Origin: Nocardioides sp. SYSU D00038
GTDB taxonomy: Bacteria; Actinomycetota; Actinomycetes; Propionibacteriales; Nocardioidaceae
Reading direction: 5' to 3'
Assembly (NCBI RefSeq): GCF_016924665.1
Contig: NZ_JAFFJT010000007.1
Coordinates: 393,376-457,375, forward strand
Length of the DNA: 64,000 nucleotides
A model generated the notes under the pieces. It was not told where the DNA came from. It did not search any database and saw only the letters and a program-made list of their open reading frames with translations. The position numbers were made by a program, and so were the translations under genes. Within the stretch, counting starts at the first letter, position 1. Every line of letters starts with the position of its first letter. Shown here piece by piece: positions 46,695 through 55,331 of this stretch.

Positions 46695-48271
46695 GCGTGG
46701 GTCGCTCCTTCGCCGGGGGACGGGGTCGGGGGGCTGGTGGGGGTGGCGGCCAGCGCGACGCTCGGGTCGTCGGCGCTGGCCGGGCGCAGCGTGGCCAGGT
46801 GCATGACCGACTCCTGGGTGGCCTCGTGGTGGTCGAGCACGCCGCTGACGCGGCCCTCGGCCATCACGACCACGCGGTGCGACATGCGGAGCACCTCGGG
46901 CAGCTCCGAGCTGATCATGATGATCGACTTGCCGGACTCGGCGAGCTCGTTGAGCAGCGCGTAGATCTCGGCCTTGGCCCCGACGTCGATCCCGCGGGTC
47001 GGCTCGTCGAAGATCAGGATGTCGCAGTCCTTGACCAGCCACTTGGCGATGACCACCTTCTGCTGGTTCCCGCCCGAAAGGTTCTTGGTGGTCTGGTTCT
47101 CCGACGGCGTCTTGATGCGGAGCCGGGCGATCATCTCCCGGGCGCCGGCCCGGATGCCGCGGCCGCGCACCCAGCCGGCGGTGCTGTAGCGCTCGCTGAG
47201 CGACGGCAGCGCGATGTTGGTGCTGACGTCCTGCTCCAGCAGGAGGCCGAGGTGCTTGCGGTCCTCGGAGAGGTAGCCGATGCCCAGGCGCGCGGCGTCG
47301 GCGGGGTTCCGGATCGTCACCGGCCGTCCCGCGAGCTCGAGTCGCCCGGTTCGTCGGTCGGCGCCCACGATGGCGCGGGCGACCTCGGTCCGGCCCGCAC
47401 CCATCAGACCGGCGAAGCCGAGGATCTCACCGCGACGGAGGTCGAAGGAGACGTCCCTGAGCAGCGACCTGGTGCTGAGCCCCCGGACCGACAGCACGAC
47501 CTCGCGGTCGTCGCGCACGTTGACCGGTCGGCCCTCGTCGACCAGCTCCCGGCCGACCATCAACGACACCACTTCGGCGACGCTGGTGGCGGCGGTGTCC
47601 ACCGTGCGCACGAACCGGCCGTCGCGGATCACGGTGATCCGGTCACTGATGACCTTCAGCTCGTCCATCCGGTGGGAGATGTAGATGACCCCGGTCCGCG
47701 GGGTCGTGAACCGTCGGATCAGCCCGTGGAGGGTCTCCACCTCGGCGTCGTTGAGCGCTGCGGTCGGCTCGTCCATGATCAGCACCTTCGGCTCGTGAGC
47801 CAGTGCCTTGGCGATCTCGACCATCTGCTGCTTGGCGACGGTCAACGAGCCCACGCCCTGGCGCGGGTCGAGCCGGATACCCAAGCGATCCAGCAGCTCG
47901 CCGGCCTGGGCGTTGAGGGCACGCTCCGAGAGGCCCACCCGGGCCCGGCGGGGCTCGCGCCCGATGAAGATGTTCTGCGCGACGGTCAGGTGCGGCATCA
48001 GGTTGAACTCCTGGTGGATGATGCTCACGCCGCTCGCCAACGCCGTCCGCGCATCCGCGGGGCGGTAGGGCTCGCCCTCCAGGCGGAACTCACCTGCGTC
48101 GGGGCTGTGGACGCCCGACAGCAGCTTCATCAGCGTGGACTTGCCGGCGCCGTTCTCACCGACGAGCGCGAGGACCTCACCGTGGCGCAGGTCGAGGCGC
48201 ATGTCGCTCAGGGCCTGGACCCCCGGAAAGCCCTTGGTCACCCCCGAGGCCTCGAGGAGCAGCTCAGCCAT
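46691..48271 (-). CDS. Sugar ABC transporter ATP-binding protein (RbsA type)
   Basis: 526 residues with two ABC domains. The first has an intact Walker A GENGAGKST (38-46); the second has the altered GLMGAGRTE usual for RbsA-class proteins, with LSGGNQQKV and DEPTRGIDVG. It energises uptake of a pentose or 6-deoxyhexose. GGGAGGGA precedes the ATG, which overlaps the upstream lactonase gene by 8 bases. The C-terminal 25 residues are Pro/Thr-rich and unconserved. Confidence 0.93.
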   Translation of the reverse strand: MAELLLEASGVTKGFPGVQALSDMRLDLRHGEVLALVGENGAGKSTLMKLLSGVHSPDAGEFRLEGEPYRPADARTALASGVSIIHQEFNLMPHLTVAQNIFIGREPRRARVGLSERALNAQAGELLDRLGIRLDPRQGVGSLTVAKQQMVEIAKALAHEPKVLIMDEPTAALNDAEVETLHGLIRRFTTPRTGVIYISHRMDELKVISDRITVIRDGRFVRTVDTAATSVAEVVSLMVGRELVDEGRPVNVRDDREVVLSVRGLSTRSLLRDVSFDLRRGEILGFAGLMGAGRTEVARAIVGADRRTGRLELAGRPVTIRNPADAARLGIGYLSEDRKHLGLLLEQDVSTNIALPSLSERYSTAGWVRGRGIRAGAREMIARLRIKTPSENQTTKNLSGGNQQKVVIAKWLVKDCDILIFDEPTRGIDVGAKAEIYALLNELAESGKSIIMISSELPEVLRMSHRVVVMAEGRVSGVLDHHEATQESVMHLATLRPASADDPSVALAATPTSPPTPSPGEGATHA

Positions 48272-49109
48272 GGAGTTCCCTCCCGTAGGTCCTGGTCGCG
48301 GTGCCGCGCCAGATCGCGGCCCGCTCGTCGGGCGCCAGCGTGTCGACGAGGGCGCGGGTGGCCTCGTGCACCGCGGCGTAGCCGCCGACACCCACCGTCA
48401 TCGGCCAGTCGCCGCCGTACATCAACCGGTGCGGTCCGAACGCGTCGAGGGCCACGTCGAAAACCGGCCGCAGGGCCGCGGCGGTCAAGGGCTGTCCCGG
48501 CTGCTGGAGGCCGGAGAGCTTGGCCACGGTGCTCGGGTGTGCGGCCACGGCGCGCAGGGACCTCTCCCACGCGGCCAGCTCGTCGTGGTCACCGCCTCGC
48601 GGCGGCTTGCCGAGGTGGTCGACGACGACCACCAGCTCGGGCAGGTCCCCGGCCAGCCGGGCCACTGCGTCGAGGTGCGTCGGCCACGCGTCGGGCACGT
48701 CGAGCGGCAGCCCGCGCTCGACGAGCAGGCCCAGGCTGCGTCGCACCTCGGACAGGTCGAGGAAGTCGGCGCGGGGGTCGTCGTGGACCAGGTGCCGGAT
48801 GCCCCGCAGGGCCGGGCCGGCCAGCTCGTCGAGCTGGTCTCGCGCCGAGCCCGGGTCGTCGAGGGCGACCCACCCGACGACGCCGTGCACCCAGTCGTGG
48901 CGCTGGGCGACGTCGAGCAGCCACCGCGTGTCGGCGAGCGAGTCCGCGGCCTGCACGAGAACGGCCGTGCGCACGTCGGCCGTGGTCAGCTCGCGACCCG
49001 CCTCGTCGGGCAGGAACGACCGGTGCAGCGGACCGTGCTGGGGCCCGAGCCAGGGGTAGTCGCAGCGCTCGAGGTCCCACACGTGCAGGTGGGCGTCGAC
49101 GACGGTCAC
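48264..49109 (-). CDS. Amidohydrolase family protein, probable L-fucono-lactonase
   Basis: 281 residues, amidohydrolase_2 fold. VVDAHLHVWDLE gives the metal His pair (7 and 9), GIRHLVHDDP and VVDHLGKPP supply further ligands, and MYGGDWPMTVGVGGY supplies the catalytic Asp. Members near fuconate dehydratase genes hydrolyse L-fucono-1,5-lactone to L-fuconate. The GTG start overlaps the aldo/keto reductase stop as GTGA. The role is assigned by family and context. Confidence 0.88.
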   Translation of the reverse strand: MTVVDAHLHVWDLERCDYPWLGPQHGPLHRSFLPDEAGRELTTADVRTAVLVQAADSLADTRWLLDVAQRHDWVHGVVGWVALDDPGSARDQLDELAGPALRGIRHLVHDDPRADFLDLSEVRRSLGLLVERGLPLDVPDAWPTHLDAVARLAGDLPELVVVVDHLGKPPRGGDHDELAAWERSLRAVAAHPSTVAKLSGLQQPGQPLTAAALRPVFDVALDAFGPHRLMYGGDWPMTVGVGGYAAVHEATRALVDTLAPDERAAIWRGTATRTYGRELHG

Positions 49110-50062
49110 GAGCCCACCGGCTTCCGCTCGGTCAGCGCGTGCCACAGCTCGTCGGGCACCTCGACCTCGAGCAGGGCACGGTTGGCGGCGACCTGTCCGG
49201 GTCGATCGGCGCCGACCACGACGCTGCGGACCGAGGAGTGGCGCAGCGGCCACTGCAGTGCGGCGGCGGCCACCGGGACGCCGTACGCCGCGCAGGCGTC
49301 GTGCAGGTGGCGGGCGCGGGCGAGCACCCGCTCCGGCGCGGCCGCGTAGTCGTAGGTGGCGCCGGGGACGGGCGGGCCGGTGAGCAGCCCGCCGTGGAAC
49401 ACCGCTGCTGCCACGACGGCCACCGAGTGCTCGGCACAGCGGGGCAGCAGCTCCTCGGCCGCGCGCTGGTCGAGCAGGGTCCAGCGGCCCGCCACCATGA
49501 GCTCGTCCACCTCCTCGCGACCGGCCGCCTCGACGAGGGCCAACAGGTCCATCGAGCCGACCCCGACGGCGCCGACGAGGCCCTCCTCACGCAGCCGGGC
49601 CAGGGCGGGCAGACCGCTGTCGAGGGCAGCACGCAGGTCCCAGCGCTCGGGGTCGTGGAGGTAGGCCACGTCGATCCGGTCGGTGCCGAGGCGGCACAGT
49701 GACTCCTCGAGGGTGGCTCGGATGCCGTCGGGGGTGAAGTCCCAGACCCGGCGGGCGTCCGCGGGCACCAGGAAGCCCTCGTCGTCAGCGGCCCCCGCGG
49801 CCTGCTGCGCCTCGAGCCGACGGCCCACCTTGGTGGAGATCCGCACGTCGTCGCGGGCGCGCCCGGCCAGGAACCGCCCGATCCGGCGCTCGGAGAGCCC
49901 GAGGCCGTAGTGAGGTGCGGTGTCGAGGAGTCGGACGCCCTCGTGCCAGGCCTCGTCGAGGATCGCGGCGGCGGCGTCGTCGTCGAGGGCGACCCGGTGG
50001 TTCCCGAGGCCGGCGCCTCCCAGTCCGAGGCGTGGCGCGGTAGCTGGCTCAGTCACGGGCAT
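49106..50062 (-). CDS. Aldo/keto reductase, probable L-fucose dehydrogenase
   Basis: 318 residues. The catalytic set is Asp47, Tyr52, Lys78 and His136 ([27 protein letters not shown]). It belongs to the D-threo-aldose/L-fucose dehydrogenase branch, which oxidises L-fucose at C1 to the lactone with NAD(P)+. The start overlaps the dehydratase stop by 14 bases. The next gene encodes the lactonase, giving two consecutive steps. Confidence 0.88.
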   Translation of the reverse strand: MPVTEPATAPRLGLGGAGLGNHRVALDDDAAAAILDEAWHEGVRLLDTAPHYGLGLSERRIGRFLAGRARDDVRISTKVGRRLEAQQAAGAADDEGFLVPADARRVWDFTPDGIRATLEESLCRLGTDRIDVAYLHDPERWDLRAALDSGLPALARLREEGLVGAVGVGSMDLLALVEAAGREEVDELMVAGRWTLLDQRAAEELLPRCAEHSVAVVAAAVFHGGLLTGPPVPGATYDYAAAPERVLARARHLHDACAAYGVPVAAAALQWPLRHSSVRSVVVGADRPGQVAANRALLEVEVPDELWHALTERKPVGS

Positions 50063-51332
50063 GACGATGGACCTCGATCGACTCGGCCACCATCTCGGCC
50101 CCGGACCCCGGGGCCACCGGGGCCCGGTAGCGGCCGTCCTCGATGACCACGGGGGTCACGAAGTGCTCGTGGAGGTGGTCCACGAACTCGATCATCCGGC
50201 CCTCCGCGGTGCCGGACACGGCGACGAAGTCGAACATCGACAGGTGCTGGACGGCCTCGCACAGGCCCACGCCGCCCGCGTGCGGGCAGACCCGCACCCC
50301 GAACTTGGCGGCCAGGAGCAGCATGGCGACGTTCTCGTTGACACCGGCGACCCGGGTGGCGTCGAGCTGCAGGACCTCGAGCGCCCCGGCCTGGAGGAAC
50401 TGCTTGGCCATCACCCGGTTGGCCATGTGCTCCCCCGTCGCGACCGGGATCGGCGAGACCCCGCGTGCGATGGCGGCGTGTCCGAGCACGTCGTCGGGGT
50501 TGGTGGGCTCCTCGATCCAGGCGACGTCGAACGGCGCCAGGGCGGCCATCCACTCGACGGCCTCGTCGACCTCCCACCGCTGGTTGGCGTCGACGGCGAT
50601 GGCCACGTCGGGCCCGACCGCCTCGCGCGCCAGTGCCAGGCGGCGCACGTCGTCGGCGACGTCGGCCCCGACCTTGAGCTTGATCTGTCGGAAGCCGTCG
50701 GCGACCGCCTCGCGGCAGAGCCGGACGAGCTTGTCGTCGTCGTAGCCGAGCCACCCGGGCGTCGTCGTGTACGCGGGGTAGCCGCTCTCCAGCAGCCGCT
50801 CGGTCCGCTCCGCGCGACCCGGCACCGCCTTCTCGAGGATCTCCAGCGCCTCGTCCGGCGTCAGCACGTCGCCGAGGTAGCGGAAGTCGACGAGCGCCAC
50901 CAGCTCCTGGGGACTCATCCGGCCCAGCAGCTGCCACAGCGGGAGGCCTGCCCGCTTCGCCTTGAGGTCCCACAGGGCGTTGACGACGGCGCCGACAGCC
51001 ATGTGCATGACGCCCTTCTCGGGGCCGAGCCAGCGGAGCTGCGAGTCGTGGACGAGCCGCTTCCAGAGCCCGCCGAGGTCGCCGAGCACCTCGTCGACGT
51101 CGAGGCCCACCAGGTAGGACTCGAGGCTCGCCACGGCAGCGAGCTGGACGTCGTTGCCCCGTCCGATCGTGAAGACGAAGCCGTGGCCGACGTGCCCGTC
51201 GGCATCGTCGGTCTCGAGCCGGACGTAGGCGGCCGAGTAGTCGGGGTCGGGATTCATGGCGTCGGAACCGTCGAGCGTCTGCGACGTCGGGAACCGGACG
51301 TCGTCGGTACGCATCGCGGTGATCTTGCTCAA
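50049..51332 (-). CDS. L-fuconate dehydratase, enolase superfamily
   Basis: 427 residues. The active site is complete and its numbering agrees with the characterised Xanthomonas enzyme: Lys218 and Lys220 (IKLKVG), Asp248 (VDANQRW), Glu274 (IEEPT), Glu301 (ATGEH) and His351 ([10 protein letters not shown]). [19 protein letters not shown] near the N-terminus is diagnostic. It dehydrates L-fuconate to 2-keto-3-deoxy-L-fuconate. The TTG start at 51332 with GAGGAG upstream gives this numbering. It heads the minus-strand operon. Confidence 0.93.
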   Translation of the reverse strand: MSKITAMRTDDVRFPTSQTLDGSDAMNPDPDYSAAYVRLETDDADGHVGHGFVFTIGRGNDVQLAAVASLESYLVGLDVDEVLGDLGGLWKRLVHDSQLRWLGPEKGVMHMAVGAVVNALWDLKAKRAGLPLWQLLGRMSPQELVALVDFRYLGDVLTPDEALEILEKAVPGRAERTERLLESGYPAYTTTPGWLGYDDDKLVRLCREAVADGFRQIKLKVGADVADDVRRLALAREAVGPDVAIAVDANQRWEVDEAVEWMAALAPFDVAWIEEPTNPDDVLGHAAIARGVSPIPVATGEHMANRVMAKQFLQAGALEVLQLDATRVAGVNENVAMLLLAAKFGVRVCPHAGGVGLCEAVQHLSMFDFVAVSGTAEGRMIEFVDHLHEHFVTPVVIEDGRYRAPVAPGSGAEMVAESIEVHRHARD

Positions 51333-51371
51333 CCTGCACGCTCCTCGCTGGTGATCGGGCTCACACCGTAG

Positions 51372-51382
51372 ACATCGGATGT
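51372..51382. promoter_or_regulatory. Shared motif A between the divergent fucose operons
   Basis: ACATCGGATGT is a perfect 5-1-5 palindrome, flanked by GTAG and TTTGGTG. It lies 40 bases upstream of the dehydratase start and 106 bases upstream of the hydrolase start. A close copy lies upstream of the fucosidase gene at 41649. Confidence 0.6.
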
Positions 51383-51445
51383 TTGGTGCGTCAAGATGCT
51401 TCTCAGGCACGCAGCGCGGGTGCAATACCCGAAGTGCGCAACCAG

Positions 51446-51471
51446 AGATCGGATCTGTGCGACGCAGACCC
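51446..51471. promoter_or_regulatory. Shared motif B before the hydrolase operon
   Basis: TCGGATCTGTGCGACGCAGACC contains TCTG/CAGA arms and resembles the site at 41508. It ends about 16 bases before the GTG of the hydrolase gene, just upstream of the ribosome-binding site AGAAGGAG. Confidence 0.5.
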
Positions 51472-51487
51472 AGAGAAGGAGCAGCAC

Positions 51488-52351
51488 GTGAAACTCGCAC
51501 GCCTGGGCCCGGCCGGGGCCGAGGTCCCGGTCGTCGTGACCGACCGGGGCCCGCTGGACGCTCGCCCGGTCACCGTCGACTACGACGCGGCCTTCTGGGC
51601 CGGCGGAGGACCGGCGCGGCTCCGCGAGGCGCTCGACGCGGACCGGCTGACGCCGCTCGCGGGAGCGGACGACCTGCGGGTCGGGCCGCCGATCGCCCGA
51701 CCCGGCGCGATCATCTGCATCGGCATGAACTACGCCGCGCACGCCGCCGAGTCCGGCAGCACCCCACCCGCGGTGCCCATCATCTTCCTCAAGACGCCGA
51801 ACACCGTCGTCGGGCCTCACGACGACGTCCGGATCCCCCGCGGCAGCACGCGCACCGACTGGGAGGTCGAGCTCGGCGTGGTGATCGGCCGGCGAGCGTC
51901 CTACCTCGACTCCCCGGAGCAGAGCCTCGAGCACGTGGCCGGCTTCGTCGTGGCCAACGACCTGTCGGAGCGGCAGTTCCAGCTCGACGACTCCGGGGGC
52001 CAGTGGAGCAAGGGCAAGTGTGCCCCCGGGTTCAGTCCGCTCGGCCCCTGGCTGGTGACGCCCGACGAGGTCGACCACCAGGCCCTGGCGCTGCGCAGCT
52101 GGGTCAACGGCGAGCCCCGCCAGGACTCCACGACCGCCGACCAGATCTTCTCCGTGGCGCACGTCGTCCACCACCTGAGCCAGTACCTCGCACTCGATCC
52201 CGGCGACGTGGTGCTGACCGGCACCCCGGAGGGAGTGGCCCTGTCGGGCCGCTTCGCCTACCTCGCCGCCGGCGACGTGGTCGAGGTGGAGATCGAAGGG
52301 CTGGGCCGGCAGCGCCAGCTGATGGTGGCCCCCGAGGGGACCGGCCGATGA
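51488..52351 (+). CDS. FAH-fold hydrolase, probable 2,4-diketo-3-deoxy-L-fuconate hydrolase
   Basis: 287 residues of the fumarylacetoacetate hydrolase superfamily. [26 protein letters not shown], metal ligands Glu126 and Glu128 in [11 protein letters not shown], Asp158 in ANDLSER, and [15 protein letters not shown] are present. In the non-phosphorylative deoxyhexose route this enzyme splits the 2,4-diketo acid into pyruvate and L-lactate. GTG at 51488 follows AAGGAG. Its stop overlaps the next gene as ATGA. Confidence 0.88.
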   Translation: MKLARLGPAGAEVPVVVTDRGPLDARPVTVDYDAAFWAGGGPARLREALDADRLTPLAGADDLRVGPPIARPGAIICIGMNYAAHAAESGSTPPAVPIIFLKTPNTVVGPHDDVRIPRGSTRTDWEVELGVVIGRRASYLDSPEQSLEHVAGFVVANDLSERQFQLDDSGGQWSKGKCAPGFSPLGPWLVTPDEVDHQALALRSWVNGEPRQDSTTADQIFSVAHVVHHLSQYLALDPGDVVLTGTPEGVALSGRFAYLAAGDVVEVEIEGLGRQRQLMVAPEGTGR

Positions 52352-53103
52352 GCGGGGAGTACGCGGGGCTGGTGGCGGCCGTCACCGGCGGCGCCTCCGG
52401 TATCGGTGCCGCGGTCGTCGCCGAGCTCGCCGCTCGCGGCGCCCGGGTGGCCGCGCTCGACCTGGCACCCGAGGGAGTGCCCGAAGGCGTCCTCGGCGTC
52501 CGGGCTGACGTCACCGACGACGCGTCGGTGCGCGCCGCGGTGGACCGCGTGGTCGCGGAGCTCGGGGCCCTGGACGTGCTGGTCAACAACGCCGGCGTCG
52601 GCGCGCAGGGCACCGTCGAGGACGACGCCGACGGCGACTGGCACCGGGTCCTCGACGTCAACGTGGTCGGGATGGTGCGCACCACCCGTGCGGCGCTGCC
52701 GCACCTGCGCGCATCACGCTCGGCCGCGGTGGTCAACATGGGTTCGATCGCAGCCACCGCCGGCCTGCCGCAGCGAGCCCTCTACAGCGCCAGCAAGGGC
52801 GCGGTGCACGCGCTCACCCGGGCGATGGCGGCCGACCACGTGCGGGAGGGGATCCGGATCACGTGCGTGGCTCCCGGCACGGTCGACACCCCGTGGGTCC
52901 AGCGCCTGCTGGCCGCGGCCACGGACCCCGAGGCCGAGCGCGCGGCCCTCGAAGCCCGGCAGCCGCACGGCCGCCTGGTCAGTGCCGAGGAGGTCGCGGT
53001 CACGGTCGCCTACCTGGCCAGTCCACGCTCCGGCTCGACCACCGGCACCGTGGTCCACGTCGACGGCGGCATGCAGGACCTGCGCCTGCGCCCGCGCTCC
53101 TGA
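52348..53103 (+). CDS. SDR oxidoreductase, probable 2-keto-3-deoxy-L-fuconate dehydrogenase
   Basis: 251 residues. The cofactor loop is TGGASGIG, Asp38 favours NAD+, and the triad is Ser133, Tyr146 and Lys150 (YSASK). It would oxidise C4 of 2-keto-3-deoxy-L-fuconate to the 2,4-diketo acid, the substrate of the hydrolase encoded just upstream. Homologous pairs occur in L-fucose and L-rhamnose pathways. ATGA overlap with the hydrolase gene. Confidence 0.88.
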   Translation: MSGEYAGLVAAVTGGASGIGAAVVAELAARGARVAALDLAPEGVPEGVLGVRADVTDDASVRAAVDRVVAELGALDVLVNNAGVGAQGTVEDDADGDWHRVLDVNVVGMVRTTRAALPHLRASRSAAVVNMGSIAATAGLPQRALYSASKGAVHALTRAMAADHVREGIRITCVAPGTVDTPWVQRLLAAATDPEAERAALEARQPHGRLVSAEEVAVTVAYLASPRSGSTTGTVVHVDGGMQDLRLRPRS

Positions 53104-53105
53104 CC

Positions 53106-53432
53106 GTGCAGACCGTCGCACTGCACACCGTGCTGCGGGCCGGGCACGAGGCCGACTACGCCGCCGTTCACCGCACCATCCCCGACGAGGTCGCTCGGGC
53201 ACTCCGGGAGCACGGCGTGCAGGACTGGCGGATCTGGGTCGACGGCCGCGACGTCTTCCACCTCGTCGAGGTCGAGGACCACCAGCGGATGCGGGCCGCG
53301 CTCCGGCACCTGCCCGCGAACGTGGAGTGGCAGGCGACGGTGGCGCCGTACTTCGAGGTCCCCGACGACTACGGTGGCGACGACCCGGTGGTGACGCTCC
53401 TGTGGAGCCTCGCCGACCAGCTGCGAAAGTAG
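53106..53432 (+). CDS. L-fucose/L-rhamnose mutarotase (RhaM family)
   Basis: 108 residues of the DUF718/RhaM fold. LRAGHEADYAAVHRTIPDEV carries the conserved His, HGVQDWRIWVDGRDVFHLVEV and the YFEVPD end are typical. It interconverts alpha and beta anomers so the sugar dehydrogenase gets its preferred form. GTG start two bases after the SDR stop, so translation is probably coupled. Confidence 0.85.
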   Translation: MQTVALHTVLRAGHEADYAAVHRTIPDEVARALREHGVQDWRIWVDGRDVFHLVEVEDHQRMRAALRHLPANVEWQATVAPYFEVPDDYGGDDPVVTLLWSLADQLRK

Positions 53433-53441
53433 GATGCGCCG

Positions 53442-54152
53442 ATGGCAGTGACCGACGAGGCGATCCTCAAGATCAAGGACATGCTGCTGGGGGGCGAGCT
53501 GCGCCCCGGGGACAGGCTGCCGCCGGAGAAGGAGCTGAGCGAGCGACTGGGACTCTCCCGCAACTCCCTGCGGGAGGCGGTGAAGGCCCTCGAGCTGATC
53601 CGGGTCCTCGACGTGCGACGCGGCGACGGGACGTTCGTCACCAGCCTCGAGCCGCGGCTGCTGCTGGAGGCGATGTCGTTCGTGGTCGACCTCCACGAGG
53701 ACCACACGATCCTCGACCTGTTCGAGGTCCGCCGGATCCTGGAGCCCTCCGCCGCGGTGATGGCCACGGCCAGGGCGACTGCGTCGGACCTCGCCAGGCT
53801 GACCGACATGCTCGACGAGGTGGGGCCGGAGACGTCGGTGGAGGACCTCGTCGCCCACGACATCACCTTCCACGGGTTCATCAGCGAGCTGTCCGGCAAC
53901 GCCTACCTCAGCACGCTCCTGGAGAGCCTGTCCGGCCGCACGCTGCGGGCCAGGATCTGGCGCGGCCTCACCGAGGAGCACAGCGTCGAGCGCACGCTTG
54001 CCGAGCACCGGGCCATCGTCGACGCGATGGCGCTGGGCAACACCGACCTGGTGCGGTCGTGGGTGACCGTGCACATCAGCGGTGTGGAGTCGTGGCTGCG
54101 CCGGGCCGGGCAGACCACCGAGGGGTGGCAGGACCCCGTCCCGGCCTCCTAG
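53442..54152 (+). CDS. GntR/FadR-family regulator (FCD domain) of the fucose locus
   Basis: 236 residues. The N-terminal winged helix has LPPEKELSERLGLSRNSLREAVKAL and GDGTFVT; the C-terminal FCD domain has FEVRRILEPSAAVMA, HDITFHGFISELSGN and EHRAIVDAM with metal-ligand histidines. FCD regulators answer small carboxylic acids such as sugar acids. As the last gene of the catabolic operon it probably controls it, perhaps through motifs A or B. A terminator hairpin follows. Confidence 0.9.
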   Translation: MAVTDEAILKIKDMLLGGELRPGDRLPPEKELSERLGLSRNSLREAVKALELIRVLDVRRGDGTFVTSLEPRLLLEAMSFVVDLHEDHTILDLFEVRRILEPSAAVMATARATASDLARLTDMLDEVGPETSVEDLVAHDITFHGFISELSGNAYLSTLLESLSGRTLRARIWRGLTEEHSVERTLAEHRAIVDAMALGNTDLVRSWVTVHISGVESWLRRAGQTTEGWQDPVPAS

Positions 54153-54158
54153 GTCTCC

Positions 54159-54184
54159 GATCCCCGGCTGGGCCGCCGGGGATC
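54159..54184 (+). terminator. Terminator of the plus-strand fucose operon
   Basis: GATCCCCGGC (54159-54168) and GCCGGGGATC (54175-54184) form a perfect 10-bp stem with a 6-base loop, seven bases after the GntR stop. Confidence 0.75.
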
Positions 54185-54231
54185 ACGGCCCCCGGTGGCG
54201 GGAACAGGCCGGGCACCCACGAGGAGGACAG

Positions 54232-54726
54232 GTGTTCGAGACCCAGCGCAGGCCGGTGCCACGACGTGCGGCCGACGAGATCGAGAACGCGCTGATGTTC
54301 ATCGGCTTCCAGCGCGAGGCCGTGCTCATCAAGTGCGAGGACCTCGACGAGGAGCAGCTGCGGCGGGTGCTGGTGCCGAGCGGCACCAACCTGCTCGGGC
54401 TGGTGCAGCACATGACCACGGGTGAGGAGTGGTGGTTCCAGCACCACGTGGCCGGGGAGCTGCGCGACCGGGAGTTCGACTTCGGCATGGACGTGCCCGA
54501 GGACGTCCGCCCCGAGCAGGTGCTCGACGGGTACCGCGCGGCCTGCGCCCGGGCCGACGCGATCGTGCGCGCGGTGGGCGACCCCGACGCGCTCACGACG
54601 CTGCCGGTCGAGGACCAGCGGCTGCCGCTGCGGTGGGTGCTGGGGCACGTCCTCGCCGAGACCGCCCGGCACGCCGGGCACGCCGACATCCTGCGCGAGC
54701 TGCTCGACGGCACGACCGGCCGCTGA
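54232..54726 (+). CDS. DinB family protein (DUF664 type)
   Basis: 164 residues of a four-helix DinB/mycothiol-transferase-like fold. LGLVQHMTTGEEWWFQHHVAG and HVLAETARHAGHADILRELL supply the three metal histidines. Proteins of this group are thiol-dependent transferases in mycothiol-producing bacteria; the substrate is unknown. GAGGAGGA lies upstream of the GTG start. Confidence 0.88.
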   Translation: MFETQRRPVPRRAADEIENALMFIGFQREAVLIKCEDLDEEQLRRVLVPSGTNLLGLVQHMTTGEEWWFQHHVAGELRDREFDFGMDVPEDVRPEQVLDGYRAACARADAIVRAVGDPDALTTLPVEDQRLPLRWVLGHVLAETARHAGHADILRELLDGTTGR

Positions 54727-54759
54727 GCCGCTGGGCTGCGCCCACGTCGCTCCCGGGGC

Positions 54760-55248
54760 TCAGCCGACGCGGGGGTCGTCGTGCCAGTGGTCGGCCGGGT
54801 CGACGTCGGGGTGCTCGGTCACGGTGTCGAGCAGCGACGCCGCGGAGTGCCGGTTGCCGCGCGTGGCGGCGGCGAGCAGCGCCTCGTCGCCCTGGTCGGC
54901 CGTGAAGGGCGGGGGCACGACCAGCAACCGCAGCACCCGGTCGGTGGTCTCGACCTCGACGACGTGCGGGTCGTCCTCGAGCACCGGCAGCACCTCGACG
55001 CTGCGGTCGCCCGTGGTCGTGCTGCGCGGGGCGTCGTCCCAGTCGGCGGGCGAGCACAGCACCCGCTCCACGACGCCGTGCGCGGCCGGCAACCCGGCGA
55101 GGAGCGACACGAGCTCGACCTCGAGCCGGCGGCTGCGCGGCCACCAGCCGCCGTCGAGCTGGTCGTGCCCGGGGTGGTCGGCCAGCCGGAGCCGCAGCGG
55201 CTCCCGGGAGGTGGCGTCGGGTGGGGTGGGCCCGTCCGGCGTCGGCAT
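54760..55248 (-). CDS. DUF5994 family protein
   Basis: 162 residues. LDGGWWPRSRRLEVELVSLL near the N-terminus and the SVEVLPVLEDDPHVVEVE region are the marks of this actinobacterial family of unknown function. The last 35 residues (FTADQGDEALLAAATRGN...) are also typical. GAGGA precedes the ATG. Tail-to-tail with the DinB gene. Confidence 0.8.
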   Translation of the reverse strand: MPTPDGPTPPDATSREPLRLRLADHPGHDQLDGGWWPRSRRLEVELVSLLAGLPAAHGVVERVLCSPADWDDAPRSTTTGDRSVEVLPVLEDDPHVVEVETTDRVLRLLVVPPPFTADQGDEALLAAATRGNRHSAASLLDTVTEHPDVDPADHWHDDPRVG

Positions 55249-55331
55249 GCGGTCCTCTCGCCAGCGCCGGGACGCCCTCGCTGGGGTCCTCGGCGTCGTG
55301 CCCCTGATCCTACGCCGAACCGGCCCGCGGC

